Shown here piece after piece: positions 1-14,400 of a stretch of DNA of 64,000 bases. The stretch comes from Orthonyx spaldingii (Eukaryota > Chordata > Aves > Passeriformes > Orthonychidae). The position numbers and the translations under genes were made by a program. The notes under the pieces are model-generated. The model saw only the letters and a list, made by a program, of their open reading frames with translations, did no database searches and was not told where the DNA came from. The stretch lies in NCBI GenBank assembly GCA_013397795.1, contig VZTJ01000525.1:65550-129549 (forward strand), in the 5' to 3' direction. The first letter of the stretch is position 1. Each line of letters opens with the position of its first letter.

Positions 1-3000
1 AAATAGACTAGAACAGAAAATGCTTTCCAGCAAGCAAACATCTTCGACTGTGCTGCAAATGGGCCATCTGGCTATTTTCCACTGCACAGTCTGACTGTGT
101 AGGTACTTTGTTGAACTTCCACTGTAGTGACTTTTCCTTTTCTTGCTCCCTCCACATTCTTCAGTCCTTTGAAAAGCTGGGGATGTGGTTGGAGGAGCGA
201 GGGATTAAACTTGTCTGCACATAGGTACACGCTTCCCTCCACACACGCTTGGATTCTCAAATAAACATATTTATATGCAGCCAGTTTAGGACACTGCACA
301 CTACCTGATACAGAAGCACAGTCTTAGGAGTAAAATAGAGTGGCAATGAACTTCAGTGAAAGGGACAGTTGTTCTCCAGGGTGGGGAGCTCCTGAGCCTA
401 ACAGCAATTCCCAACCCTCTCCTTTTCAGAAAGGCAAGAGGTTTTTTTCTGAATTCTGCATAAAATGCATAAAATACATACATAAAATCACTCTAGGACA
501 TTGGCCCAGGCTGAATTGGAGAGGGCCTTGTTCCTGCCTTGGGCACTGGTTAGAGATGGTAGGATGGCCGGAATTTTTGTGGTAGTTTGGTTGGATTCTT
601 GTTCCTCCAGACTGCTGGGTACCCCACACAGGGACAGTCATCCTGATGCAGAGGAACAGCCGTGACCTTGTGTAACTTGTCCTGCCTCCTCCCCTCTTCT
701 CACCACAAAATCTGCCTGCTCCAGCTGCTCTCCCAGAAAGTGCAAATGGAGTTTTGCAGGAAAGCAATCTGCAGGGATGGGAGGTGTTTTTGCAGCATGG
801 ACCTGGCAGAAAGCAGAGTGTGACCACTGCTGCCTGTCTGGAGGGTTCTGTGCTGCAAGAATTACCCCTCACAGTTTTCCCCACCTGGAAAAACCTCTGT
901 TTTCAGCTCCACCAAAGTGTGTGCAGAACAACTTCTCTTCAGGGTGACTTCTTCTGCCAGGAGATAAGGACTCTGCAACTGAATTGGAGTTTGCCAGCAG
1001 TGACCTGGGACTTCCTGTGGGTTCAGGAGCTCACCTTCTTCTAGCAGCCAGAATACCTCAATGATTTTCAAAGAAGTAGTCAAAGGAGGTTATGTGCAGA
1101 GGCCTGTTTTATTTGTGACACACATGGTAGGGGTACTGACTGTATTCCCAGCGTGTTTCCAAGGTCCACTTCTCTCCTTAGCCATTCAGCTACAGCTCAG
1201 GGCCGATCAGTAAGATGCTGAGCAGGGGGTGTTCCTGCCACTGCTTAGCCTGCTCCAGACTGTACTGTGCCTTTACTGGGTCGTGTAGCTCAACCACTTA
1301 CCCTTGAGCACTTTTGCTCTGTGCCAGATCCCATCTCAGCGAGCACACACCGATACTCCCACACTGGTCTGTCCCTTCCTGTGCCTTGGGCACAGCCCAC
1401 TCAGCCTGAACCCACACCTCTGCAGAGACAGCACCCACACTTGGGCTGGTCACCCTCCTCTGCCCCAACAGTCAGTCTTTTTAGATGTTGCTTTGGAATG
1501 ACAGGAACAACCTCCCCAGTCCCCTTGTCGAGACAGATCAGGTGTCCCCCATCCATGCTACCCATGTCTGCTCACACAGACCTCCCTCTTTACTCACTTG
1601 CTTCCAGAACTGCTTCTTCAAGCAGCTCTTTACTCGTTAGCATGTGCCTGGACATCCCACTAGAGACAACACAGAAGTATTGCAGCATGGAACCACTGCT
1701 GTAACAATGGGGCATTAACCAAAGGCATTCCCAGCACAGTGCATCCCAACCAGAGCTGTGTGCAGACTCAGGGTTGGATCTCTTTGGCATGCTTCAGGGC
1801 AATGAAAAATGAAGATCAACATTGCAAACAGCACCCTGAGGAGTAGGTTGGGTTTCTTACTGGCAGGGACTCAACACTTTCGCAGAATACACCCAAAACA
1901 TTGTTATTCTGATTTGTTAAGCACTGCTCACAAGGAAAATCCATTTCCTCTGGGCTTCTGTGGGATAAGAGGGGGTTGGGTTTTTTTCTTCATAGCTAAA
2001 CCAAGTTGCAAAGATACTGCTGGTCCCAGCTGTTGTCATATGAGGCTGGTTTTCCTTGTGGAAGATGAGCATAAAGCTTGAATAAGACTAAGAGTACATG
2101 AGCTCGTCTTAGCTCTTGGGACGAAGGGAATTTCTTCTGTTCAGGGCATTCTGTTCTGGGATGTCTACCTGATGGACAGATGAACCTGCTCTCCTCCTAT
2201 CCACTGCCAATGTACACAGAAATATCAACTCAGAACAATACCAGTTTGCTGTAGCCACAGACCCTTTAAGTCTTTTCAACCAGCCAACTCCTGTTGTATC
2301 TAAACATCTCTGTCTCCATGCTCTAGGATGTTTCTATTCTTTAGTAGGTAACCCAGGTCTAAAGATGTCTGTCTCTCTTGGCTGAGTTTATCTCATGACA
2401 CTCAGGGCTACTCAGCCTACTTGGATTCTGGCAAAATGCAAGTCGCTGAAAGGTACCTCATCTAAACAGCCTGGAGAAACAAGAGTTTTTATGTAATGCT
2501 CAAACAGGTATCATTCTAGTGGTTAGGAGAGTGTCCTCTACCCAACTCCCTTCTGCCCTGCAGGATCCACGCTGATAGAAACTCCATTGTTTCCTTGGGT
2601 GCCAATTTCAGTGATCCATCACCCACTGTGCAGAATGTGGGCTTTGTTTCCCATTGGAGTTTACTCAACTCAATATGTCTCCCAGCTATTAGTTCTGGTC
2701 ATGAATTTCTGCTAGATTAAAGAGCCCTTTAGCACCAGCAGCCTCTGCTTGAAACAGTATTTGTGTACAGTTGTCAACTTCTCAGTTTTTCTTTTTTATT
2801 TGTTACAATAAGTAGGCTCAAACTTCCCACTTTCTAGTCTTCCCCCATAAAGCATTCTGTCCAGCCCTCAGATTCTTGCTAGTGGATATTTCTTCACCAC
2901 CTTTTTCAGATATCTTCATGACAGCCCAGAGATGTGCAGAGTATTCCCACTGTTTGCCTCTAATGCCCAGAGACAAATTCCTATTTGGTTTAATGTTGGA

Positions 3001-5350
3001 TAATAGCAGTAGCTCTCCTGAGTGACTTCTTTCTAGGACTCAGCATCCCATTGCCAGGCATGCATCTCTTGTACAATTTTATATTTGATTCTATTAAAAT
3101 ACTGTCTCTTTGGAAACACATAGGATCTAGGACTGACTCCTGTAGATGCCCATGAGAAATATTTCCCTCAGGGTCCCCCAGATGGATCCCAATAGAGACC
3201 CACCAGCCTGGCTTCTGCGAAGCCGTTTTAATGGATGTACTACTGGCATTACACATCTTCATATCACAGAACCCTGAAAAATTCAAACCTTATCAAAATC
3301 TAATTACATTGTGTTGCAGCCATGCAGGCAGCTTTATCAAACAAGCTTAGAATCATGCCAAATAATAAAAGGTTGGAAGCACCTGCTTTATACACAAGTG
3401 CCTTAACTAAGATTAGTATTACATCTTTTCTTCTGTGCTTAATGAACTGAACCCTGTATCAGATTTTCCATTATTTTGCCTGGAATTTATGTCAATCAAA
3501 CTAGCAAGTATTTGTGAGGCTCATCATTGTGTATCTTGGCTGCCTGTGGACACAGTGCTTCAGTACTTGGGACCTGCCCCAGCTCTCCAGCACAGATTAT
3601 GAACAAACAGCAGTGGGCCAGCAGCTCACTCAGCCAGTTCTTTAAGGACTCCTGACTGTTTGACCAAGCTGATTTCAGGCTGTTTGTCAGTAGCAGATGG
3701 TGTTTCCAATTTCCCTTGCTTTGCTGAGGAGCAGAAGGCAGTTTATTGCCCCCCACAGCCCCTCCTGTGGGCACAGCCCTTCCCACTGACCCAGTGCTGA
3801 CTGCCAGACCCTTTGGCCTCCTCTGCAGCGGGGCAGTCAGCTCTGATCTGCCCATCCCTGGAGGGAAATGAAGTCAATTATCATCTGCAGAAGAGGTTCG
3901 TAATACATTGTTTGTGCAGACATCACCCCTCACCAGAGAGACACCCAGACACATGTACAGCTCCAGGAGTTCTCCCTGAGGTTAGCACTTACCTGAAATT
4001 TTATTCCCATGCACAGCAGAAAATGGGATATCTCCATTTGATCTTGTTCAGCCCTACAGCTGCAAACTGAAATCTCCACACTCCTCTGCCAATGTGTTCC
4101 ATCCATGTTCTCTTCTATTTTCTGCCAGTGGAGCTGTCTCTGTTACTAAAGATAAGGTTTTGTGGTGTGTCAGGTTCAAATGAATGAATGCATGGAGGTC
4201 AGTTTTTCATAAGTGAAAGGTTACTGCTGAACTGTACAGGATGGGGTTTATTTTTGGCCTTTTCTTGTGCCAGTGAGGATATGTAATGGATTTTTCTACA
4301 AGGCCAATACACATATACCCAGAATGTTACCTGTCAGCTGAAGTCAGCTGGAATTTGTCTAGATCACAGGAGTGAAACAGCCAATATTTGGACCTCAAAG
4401 GAAACACCAGTGATTCAGTAGGTGTGGTCCTTCCTTCTGAGTCAGGGCTGAAATGTGGTGCCAAACTGTGCTGGGTTGCCAGAGGACCTGGTTTTTATTT
4501 GAAATATTGAAACCAGCTTGAGACTCTGTGGTGATTTAACATGACATGATATTATACTGGATGATAATTCAGTTAGGATTAAATTAGCTGGCCTCCCTGT
4601 ATTGCTTCTGTCACTCAATGTCCGTAGAATGCTCCTTTCTTTTCATGAAGCCTTCAGAAGAAGCAGGTTGCTTTGACTAATTGAGGGATCCCAAGAAGAT
4701 ATTTTTAGCATGGATTTAAGATGCCTAGAATTGTATCCTGTGGATTTCTTATATCAGTTTCAGATTCATTTGCACTTATAGATACACTGGCTCTCAGTGC
4801 AGGAGTGTTGGACCAAAGAGTTGTAACGTTCGACTTTTCCACCATGCAGAGGGCAAATTTCCCTTCAGAGCATTTTAAGGAATAGAAACTGCTTCCAACC
4901 ATCTGGCCTGAGAGCCATTTCTGACTTGTTTTGGGATGCCCAGTGAGGGACAGCTCCTGTTCTGGGGCAAAGGCTTAGTGGACGTGATGGTCCCTCTTGA
5001 ATAAATATGTAATAGATGTATAAAGACCTGTTATAAAATTGTCTTTCTGCTCCACAGGTAAGATTGAATGACAAGAGAGAGGGTGGGAAAGCAATATGAT
5101 AAGTGATGTATAATAACACTTCAGAGTCTTGTACAGCATCTTATTTATGTGTCTCATGGACTGATTTCCTGAAGGAAGCAGCATTTTGAGGCAGACTCCA
5201 TCCCCAGGGAAAGGCTTTCCCTGCTGGTGTGAGGAGTGTAGGAGGCTTTAGGGGCAGCTGAAAGCATTGCACTGCCCTGCAGCAGCATCCACAGCACTCA
5301 GCTCCCTGTGAACATACACAAATCCTTTCTCCCTGTGTTGTTTCTTGCAG
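1..5350. other. Non-coding sequence upstream of first ACAN coding exon
   Basis: No reading frame here resembles a known protein, and the open frames are short and lack a shared splice structure. Because the first coding exon of ACAN has an acceptor site at its left edge, this stretch is either intron 1 or lies beyond a non-coding exon 1 that I could not identify. Composition is ordinary (moderately AT-rich, few CpG), with no CpG island that would mark the ACAN promoter, so the promoter is probably outside the window to the left. Confidence 0.6.
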
Positions 5351-5357
5351 GTAAATT

Positions 5358-5427
5358 ATGACCACTTTACTATTAGTGTTTGTGTGTTTGCAAGTCATCA
5401 CCGCAGCCAACTCTGTGGAGCTCTCAG
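5358..5427 (+). CDS. ACAN: ACAN exon 2: start codon and signal peptide
   Basis: The exon probably starts at 5351 after a pyrimidine-rich acceptor ending in TTGCAG, leaving seven bases of 5' UTR before the ATG at 5358. It encodes MTTLLLVFVCLQVITAA plus a few residues, nearly the same as the mammalian aggrecan signal peptide. The donor is CAG|GTACGT and the exon ends in phase 1. The exon begins with GTAAAT directly after the acceptor AG, so acceptor and a donor-like sequence abut (see findings). Confidence 0.93.
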
Positions 5428-8400
5428 GTACGTGTCCAGGCCATGGGAAATCAGGACTGAGCCATGTGCTGCCCTCTTGTCCCATCCCCAAGGACAGGTA
5501 ACCCCCAGTAATAAGTGTACCCAAGATCTGTGCTGTGCACACACAGGGCCGTGCCACAGCCTCTCACTGCTCTGGTGCTTGGGAAGCCAGGGAGAGAGCT
5601 GCAGGCAAAGGCAAAGGCAGATTTGTGGGGAAACTAAGAACTTCAGCATTTCCCTTGTGAAACGTTAGCAGGTGTGATCTCACAGTGTGGGCAGCAGCTA
5701 TGCTGCAGCAGAGCCCTTTGTTCCCTTAATTCCCATATCCAGCACTGGTCCAAATCTCAAAAGCAGCCACGGTGCAGTGGTCATTGCCATAACTTCCTTT
5801 TCTAGACTAGACCAAAAAGGTTATGTCTGAATATGTGGGTACAGGTTTACATAACAGCTATAGGCACTGGATCACATGGAAATTTTGGATATTTTGTACT
5901 ACGTGTGTTATTGATGTAACCATTGCTCTGTTTGGGAACTGGCAGACAGTAGTGATGGCCTGGAAGTCAAGATACCTGAGCAGTCTCCCCTGCGTGTTAT
6001 CCTGGGAAGCTCCCTGAACATCCCGTGTTACTTCAACATCCCAGAGGAGCAGGACACCAGTGTCATGCTGACCCCACGGATCAAATGGAGCAAGCTCTCC
6101 AACGGGACCGAGGTTGTCCTGCTGGTGGCCACGGGTGGGAAGATCCGGCTCAACAGCGAGTACAGGGAGGCCATCTCCTTGCCCAACTACCCCGCCATCC
6201 CCACCGACGCCACGCTGGAGATCAAGGCGCTGCGGTCCAACCACACCGGGATCTATCGCTGCGAGGTCATGTACGGGATCGAGGACAGACAAGACACAAT
6301 AGAGGTCCTAGTGAAAGGTGGGATCCTGCCCTGGCTCGTTTCTCTCAGTGTCTTGCTGCTTGGTCTGGGAGGGAGGGAGGGAGGGAGAGGTAGAGAGGCA
6401 GCGGGTGCTCTGCTCTCCTCATAGGAATAAGCTCTTGCTCTCAGGTCACAGAAAAGGTGATGGGTGGGTGAGCAGAAGCCATGGGCCAAGCATTTATTTT
6501 AGCAGGCTAGGACCAGACTAAACAAACCAGTAAAATGACTCATGGTAGAATACAGCAAGAAAATGACTCTTCTGGCAGAAGGTGAGTTACAGAGACAGCA
6601 AGACGACATCCTTGGCACGAGGTGGTACTGGATACACTGGACTATTACTCAAGTGGGTACAGCTGGAACAGGACCCTAATCAGACCTTTATTTTTTTCCA
6701 AACATTTTAGGAGATGGGATGCCCTCACCTGGAGAATTGGACTGTTCTGGAAAAACTTCCATTGCCGTATTGCAAAGCCTGTTCTAGTAATAGGTGGATA
6801 AAATAATGAACCCTTCTCTTTTTTGTGCTTTTTGCTTTCTATGTAAGACAGGTAGACAGCTTCCACTGCAGGGCTGTACAAGATGAGCTTTATTTTTGGC
6901 TTTTTCTTGTGCCTTCTCTGGAAGGTAAGGGGCTGGTGATTGTGAGTGATGGCCTTTGTCTTTTCCAGGTGTCGTATTCCACTACAGAGCAATCTCCACA
7001 AGGTACACCCTGAACTTTGAGAAGGCAAAGCAGGCCTGTATCCAGAACAGTGCTGTCATTGCTACACCCGAGCAGCTGCAGGCTGCCTACGAGGATGGGT
7101 ACGAGCAGTGTGACGCTGGCTGGCTGGCTGATCAGACTGTCAGGTGAGAAGCCATGCAGGGGAAGGGAAAGCCGCAGCAGGGTTGTTAGGGAAAGGCTTC
7201 TGTAATGAAGCTACCAACTGAAAATGGTTGCTAAAGAGCAGCTGTTGTAACTGCTGGTGAGCAGAGGGAGGTGGTGGATTGCAAGCCGTTCTCTGCCAGA
7301 GGGGAATCAGTAGTAGGAAAGCAGAGTGACCTCCTCAGCTGGTGGTGACAACTGAACAGACAATGGCTTCATCCTGATCCTTCATCTTCCCTGATCAAAA
7401 CTGATGCTCTTCCAAGATGCACAAATGTGACTCACCAGACCAAGCTGTGCATCCCCCCACTGGCGAGGCACCTTGTCCTGGTGTCTTTGGTCAGTGCTCC
7501 AAGGACCATCAGAGTGAGGGCAGGACAGATCATCCTTCCCCTTCCCCACAACCCGGGAAAAGCCGTAAATCAGCACACTGGGCAGTGCTCTGCAGCTCCC
7601 TCCCAGCCTCCTGTGGCTGCCAGGGTCCTGCCCCCCACTTCTTAACCACAATCTCTCCCCCAGGTACCCCATCCACTGGCCCCGGGAGCGCTGCTATGGC
7701 GACAAGGATGAATTTCCAGGAGTGAGGACCTACGGTGTCCGTGAGCCAGATGAAACCTATGACGTTTACTGCTATGCAGAGCAAATGCAAGGTGATTTGG
7801 GGCTTTCATTGTTACTAGACACGGAAGCAGCCAAAGCCCTGATCATGCCTAGACTGGACAACAGCAAATACAGAGGCAAAGGGCCTAGAGAAACGACAGG
7901 TTAAAGCTGGAAAAGCACATACCCCAGCCAGGCCAGATTTTCTCTACAGTCTCTTTATTAGACCTTGGACAATGTTAATGTCAAATGACTAATGCAGTAC
8001 AGAGGGTGGAGTCCGTCTAACCTCCACCAGAGTCCACGCCACCCTGCCTGGTCATCCATTTGAGTGTGTGACATTCAGAGGTGTCAATCACTCGTGCTTA
8101 TGACAGGGATCCATTGAAATATTCAGCACAACAGAACTGCAATTGTCCTTTATCTCCCTCTCGCCCTGTGGCTCCAGCTGGTGTGGTGTGTTTTGCTCCA
8201 GTCTACATTTGGTCTGTAAGACTCACTTTCTTCTGGTCTTTACAAAGTCACCAACATGGAGTTGCATTTCACCTCTAATACACAGGATTCTTCATCTTAT
8301 GCAAGCTCTCGGGAGTGGGAAGGGGAGAGAAAGGGAATTGGGATTAAATTCTACAGGTAATTCCTGTGCTAACGGATGGTGTGATTGCAGGCAAAGTCTT

Positions 8401-11400
8401 CTACGCCACCGCCCCGGAGAAGTTCACCTTCCAAGAAGCTTTTGACAAGTGCCGCAGCTTGGGAGCGCGCTTGGCCACCACGGGAGAGCTGTACCTGGCC
8501 TGGAAGGACGGCATGGACGTGTGCAGCGCGGGCTGGCTGGCCGACCGCAGCGTCCGCTACCCCATCTCCAGAGCACGGCCCAACTGCGGGGGCAACCTGG
8601 TGGGCGTGAGGACGGTGTACCTGTACATCAACCAGACCGGGTACCCGCACCCCGACTCCCGCTACGACGCCATCTGCTACAGCGGTGAGTGCCGCGGGGC
8701 TGCGGGGCTAACGGTGCCTCTGCACACCAGCAAGCCAGGAGCTCCCCGGCCAGAGGCGGCCTCTTGCTTCTTTGCTGCTGGGGTTTTTTTTAAAAGAAAG
8801 AGAGGGAGAAAGCAGGTTTGGCAAAGGACAAAGTCGTCCGCTCGTGTTCAGGTGGAAAGCAGATCCTGAAAGCTGCTTGACCTGTACATGAGGGGCTCTG
8901 TGGAGGTGGGCGTAACACAGTCAGCTTCTCTCCACTCCTCCCACACCTTCCTGCTTTCATAGCTCTCCTGGAGACACGAAGCAGAGCTCAGGTGCTTCAT
9001 AGACAAGACTTTGAATGCTGGAGAAGGAAGTGAAGGAGAATGAGAACAGGTCTGACCCTGAAGATGTGTGTAGTGATGTGATGTGATGTGGTACAGATGC
9101 GTGACTGAGATTCCATGCTGGGATAAATCTGAGATTGACGCAGTCTCTGGGAATCATGGATCAAAATTGCACCTAGGAATTGAAGAGCATCCCAGCTACT
9201 CCCTCCTGCAGCAAGAAGGGAAAACATAGTGATATATGATCTATTCAGGGCAACCATAGGCCAACATTCAAATAGGATTGCCATGACTAAAAAAATAACT
9301 ATTTTAAAGTATGTGTTGAAACCCTTCTGATCAGAGCTGTTGTGTCCAGGTACAACAGGTACATGTCCCAGACCCGTGGAGGTACCCAGTTATGTAGCCA
9401 AGCTAAAGACTGGTCCACCAGCTTTCTGGTTATCTCAGGGTTTGCATCTGAAACTGCTGCATATGGTCAGTCCTTGTCTGAGCATCTTTACAGAAATCTC
9501 TGAATCCCTTGAGATCTGAAAGGTACTGGCTGAAATGAACTAGCAGTAAAATGGAACTGGAAATAGTGCAGGGAAAGCAATATTAGAGGAACACCCAGGC
9601 ATCGTCTCACAGTTTTTCCCTCCCCAGCCAAGACCTGCCTTGCTGCATATCCGAGATGTGATCCATCCCTCCCTTACCTGCCCTCACAGTTGTTTCATGC
9701 TGCTCTGTAAACCACTGTCCTTGTTGTCAGCTGAGCTGCTTAGTGACATGTTAAGCACGTTCTCCTACACCCAAGGGATGTGACTTGAGCAGGAAAGTGA
9801 TTTGGGACGGGAAAGGTGGGAGCTGTTTGAATATATTTGGTACAGCAAGTGTCCTTGGCCGTCCTGGCAATGGGGTTAGGATGCTTATGTGGGATGAGCT
9901 CTTTAGCCGTCGCCTGGGCGGAGCAGAAGGAGATGGTGATCCTGGTGAGGCTTCACACACTGAGTGTGAGTGTCCACTTGTCTTTCTCCCACGGCTCCGA
10001 TAGATCTGCCGTGGAGGTTCTCCAAGCTCCTCCCCGACTTCCCTCCGTCCACCTTAACTTCCTTGCAGTAGGCACTAGAGGTCAGTACAGACTTGGATAT
10101 GGGCAAGGTGTTCCCGGGATGGAGAACTGGCAGGAGGAGAGCGGGGAATGTCCCCGCTGATTAATGAGGTGGCTCAGTGCCTCGTGACCGTGCCCTCCGT
10201 GCTGAGATGTTGCAGAGAGCCACAGTGGAGGAAGAAAAACCATGTCTTTTACCAAATTGTCATGATTTTCCTAATCCTCTCAGAGCCAGCAGATACCCAG
10301 CTGCCTCTTGGAGGCAGCACCGGTGCGGTTCACCTCATCAGACTGACCTTGTCCTCTCTGATTGCTGTTTTGTGTCCTCATGCAGGAGACGACATTGAGA
10401 GCCTGGTCCCAGGGCAGTTCATCGATGAGACAGGGAGTGAGCTGGGCAGTGCTTTCACTGTCCAGACTGTCACCCAGACCGAGGTGGAGCTGCCTCTGTC
10501 ACGCAATGCCACGGAGGAGGAGGCCCGCGGCAGCATCGCCACCCTGGAGCCCATTGAGATCACCCCTACTGCCACCAAGCTGTACGAGGGCTTCACTGCC
10601 TTGCCCGATCTCTTCACCACCGCTGTCACAGTAGAGACAGCTGCCACAGAGGAGGAAAATGTGACCAGGGAGGAGGTCACAGCAGTGTGGACTGTACCTG
10701 AAGAGGCCACAACCATAGACTTAGGCACTGCCATCACCACCATAGCCTTAGGCACTGCTGGTACCACCGAAACGGCAGAGGTGAGCTCAGTGGAAGAGGT
10801 CGTGGGGGTGACTGTCACACCAGGACTGGAGTCTGCCTCGGCGTTCACAGTGGAAGATCAGCTTGTGCGAGCGACAGCTGCCCCTGGTGCCGGTCACCTC
10901 CCCGAGCAGCCCATCTCCCCCACGGGTAAGTCACCAGGACTCTGAGAAACCTGAAGGTCAGTTCATTCTAGAGGTAACCATTCAGCTGAAAACAGCCTGA
11001 GTTTCTGCCATCAGGAGGGCATCCAGGTCCTTGGAGCTGCACAGGCCTGTTTGGGGTCAGGCACAGGCTGAGTGCCTCCACCACAGTAGGGCAGGAGGGG
11101 AGAGGGGAAGGCTGTGGGCCACCCCACATGTGCTGACCAGGGCTCAGCTCACTGATGCTTGGGCTCCAGTGGTCACACTCTGCTCTCCCATATGCATCTG
11201 ACTCCAGGGAAGGGGAAAGTCAAAACAAGAAGACCTTAGAGGAGGGCTAAAGAGATCCCCAAAACATCACCCTCAATGGCAGCAGAAGTCCATGAGTGAG
11301 GCATTTCTATCAGAGGGGGTTTGAGAGGGCCTTGTCGTTGCACTGGTTTTGGGAAGACCGTTTCTGGTCACACATCTCAGTGCAGGGGGGTCCTGAACCT

Positions 11401-14400
11401 GCTGTCTCACCACAGCTTCTCTCCCCCCAGGTGTGGTGTTTCACTACCGTGCAGCCACCAGCAGATATGCCTTCTCCTTCGTCCAAGCCCAGCAGGCCTG
11501 CCTGGAGAACAGCGCCGTGATCGCCACCCCCCAGCAGCTCCAGGCTGCCTACGAGGCTGGCTTCGACCAGTGTGATGCTGGCTGGCTGCGGGACCAGACA
11601 GTCAGGTAAAGTTACACTGACTTGGGGAAGCCAACCCTCAGAATGACTATTCAGCCATGAAATTGAGGCTTTACTCTGGTCTGTCCTGCTGCTGTCCTCA
11701 TCAGCATCTAAAGCTTTGCTGACCCAAGATTGTCTCCAGGCCATGATATTCAGTAGCCAATAGACGTGTTCTTGTCCACTTCTTTTCCTCATTTCCTAAC
11801 CTGTGTATACAGCTTGCATCAGTGAGCGCTCCTGGTGTGTAGGAAGAGTTGCAGGAAATTTGTATTTATTGCCTTGAGCTGTAAGTGGACTTGTCTCCAA
11901 GTCACACTGGGGGCTCTGAGCACCTCAAAAAATTAAGAGTTCATGTCCTGCTCCCAAGTCCACTGAGGTTCTTCAGTTCTGGGTACATAAGGGTGACTTT
12001 GGGTTACCTTCTCTCTTCTTTTTTGGGTAGGTATCCAATTGTGAATCCCCGAAACAACTGCGTGGGAGACAAAGAGAACACTCCAGGTGTGCGGTCGTAC
12101 GGCATGCGCCCAGCCTCGGAGACCTACGACGTGTACTGCTACATCGACAGGCTCAAGGGTACATCCTTCCCCTTCCCTTGGGCACTGCTGTGGAGCAAAA
12201 ATATTCTCCACACCTCCACCTCCGAGGGTGCATGACTGGGATGCAGGCATTCACCCATGTTTTCCCTCCCATCCCACAGGGGACGTGTTCTTCGCAACCC
12301 AGCCGGAGCAGTTCACCTTCGCAGAAGCCCAGCAGTACTGTGAGAGCCAGAACGCCACGCTGGCCTCTGTTGGCCAGCTCCACGCAGCCTGGAAGCAGGG
12401 CCTGGACAGGTGCTACGCGGGCTGGCTGGCCGACGGCAGCCTGCGCTACCCCATCGTGAGCCCCCGGCCCGCCTGCGGCGGGGACGCGCCAGGCGTCAGG
12501 ACCGTGTACCAGCACCATAACCAGACGGGCTTCCCCGACCCGCTGTCCCGGCACCACGCCTTCTGCTTCAGAGGTACCCTGCCAGCCCCTGCAGAGCACA
12601 GGAACTGGTCTTCTCAGGGAAAGGGGTTTCAAAAGGGAGGCTGGGCATGTTGGGGTGCTGGTTTGGGTGAGGTGCTTCACCAGTGTCTTGGACCGTGAAT
12701 TTTTGGAAACTCTTTTCAATGCTTTTTTGTTCCAGCTCTGCCTCCTGTGGAGGAGGAGGGAGTCACCCCGTTCCTTGAAGATGTGCTGGCAACACAAGTG
12801 ATCCCTGGAGTGGAGGGGGTGCCCTCTGGGGACGAGGTGACTGTGGAGACAGAGTCTGCCACTCAACCTGAGAATCAGACAGCCTGGGGGACAGAGGTCT
12901 TTCCAACCGATGTGTCACTGTTCTCAGGTAGGTGCAGGGCTTCCTTGTAGCCTGTGTCATCCTGGGCTGGTGGTATAGAGTTGGGACACTCCCAAAGTAT
13001 ACTCAATTTTCCCAACTTCTTCTCTTTGTTTGGTCTTTCTTTTCCAGTGAGTCCATCTGCTTTTCCTCCAGCTACCATAGCACCAGAGGAAACAAGTACC
13101 AATGCTTCCATCGGTGAAGTGTCAGGGGAGGTGACGGAATCTGGAGAGCATCAAGTCAGTGGTGAATCTTCGGCATCCGGGTGGGTACCTGGAGTCCCAG
13201 ATACAAGCAGAGAACCAGCTTCTGGAGTTTTTGAACTTAGTGGAGAGCACTCAGGGATTGGAGAGAGTGGATTACCATCGGTAGACCTGCATGCCAGTGG
13301 CTTCCCACCTGGAGAAAGTGGGCTGCCCTCAGGAGACCTGAGTGGTGTGCCTTCTGGCGTTGTTGATATCAGTGGCCTGTCTTCTGCAGAGGAGGAGATA
13401 TCGGTGTCTATTTCAAGGATACCAGAAGTTAGTGGGATGCCACCTGAAGTGGAAAGCAGTGGACTGCCTTTTGGAGTGAGCGGAGAAATCTCTGGCGCTG
13501 AGCCAACCAGTGGCATGGCATCTGGAGAGGAAAGTGGACTCACCTCTGGTTTTCCTACCATCTCTCTTGTGGATACCACATTAGTGGAAGTTGTAACAAC
13601 AGCGCCAGAACGGCGAGAGGAGGGCAAAGGGTCCATCGGAGTCAGCGGTCAAGGAGAAGTGTCAGGGTTCCCATCCTCTGAGTGGGACAGCAGTGGTGGA
13701 ATCCAAGGCTTACCCTCAGGAGCTGAGCCCAGTGGGGAGGCCTCTGGGGTACCCGAGCTCAGCGGGCTGCCCTCAGGAAGGTCTGAGCTTAGCGGGTTGC
13801 CCTCAGGACTGGATGCCAGTGGAGAAACCTCTGGAACACATGAGATCAGTGGCCTGGTGGACCTAAGTGGCCTTACCTCTGGTACTGATGGAAGCAGCGA
13901 GGCCTCTGGCATTACCTTTGTAGATGTAACTTTGGAGGAAGTGACAACAACCCCCCCAGTTACAGGAGCAGAAGCAAAAGAGACTTTGGAAATCAGTGGA
14001 TTGCCTTCAGGAGGTGAAGATGCATCAGGTGTGGTATCTGGGAGTTTAGACACCAGTGGTGAGCCTTCTGGGCACGTAGACTTTGGTGGGAGTGTTTCTG
14101 GAGTGCTGGAGATGAGCGGATATCCAAGTGGAGTGACGGACAGCAGCGGAGATGTCTCTGGAGTTGATGTCACCAGTGGTCTGCTGTCTGGAGAGGAAAG
14201 TGGATTCACCTCTGGCTTTCCCACCGTCTCTCTTGTGGATACCACGTTGGTGGAAGTTGTAACACAGACATCAGTGGCACAAGAAGTGGGAGAAGGACCA
14301 TCTGGGATGATAGAAATCAGTGGATTTACTTCTGGAGACAGAGGACTATCTGGAGAAGGGTCTGGAGCTGTGGAGACTAGTGGGTTTCCTTCAGGGACAG

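Noticed and set aside
10148..10385. N-terminal extension of the interglobular exon
   Set aside because: It lies before a good acceptor and breaks the phase-1 join with exon 6.
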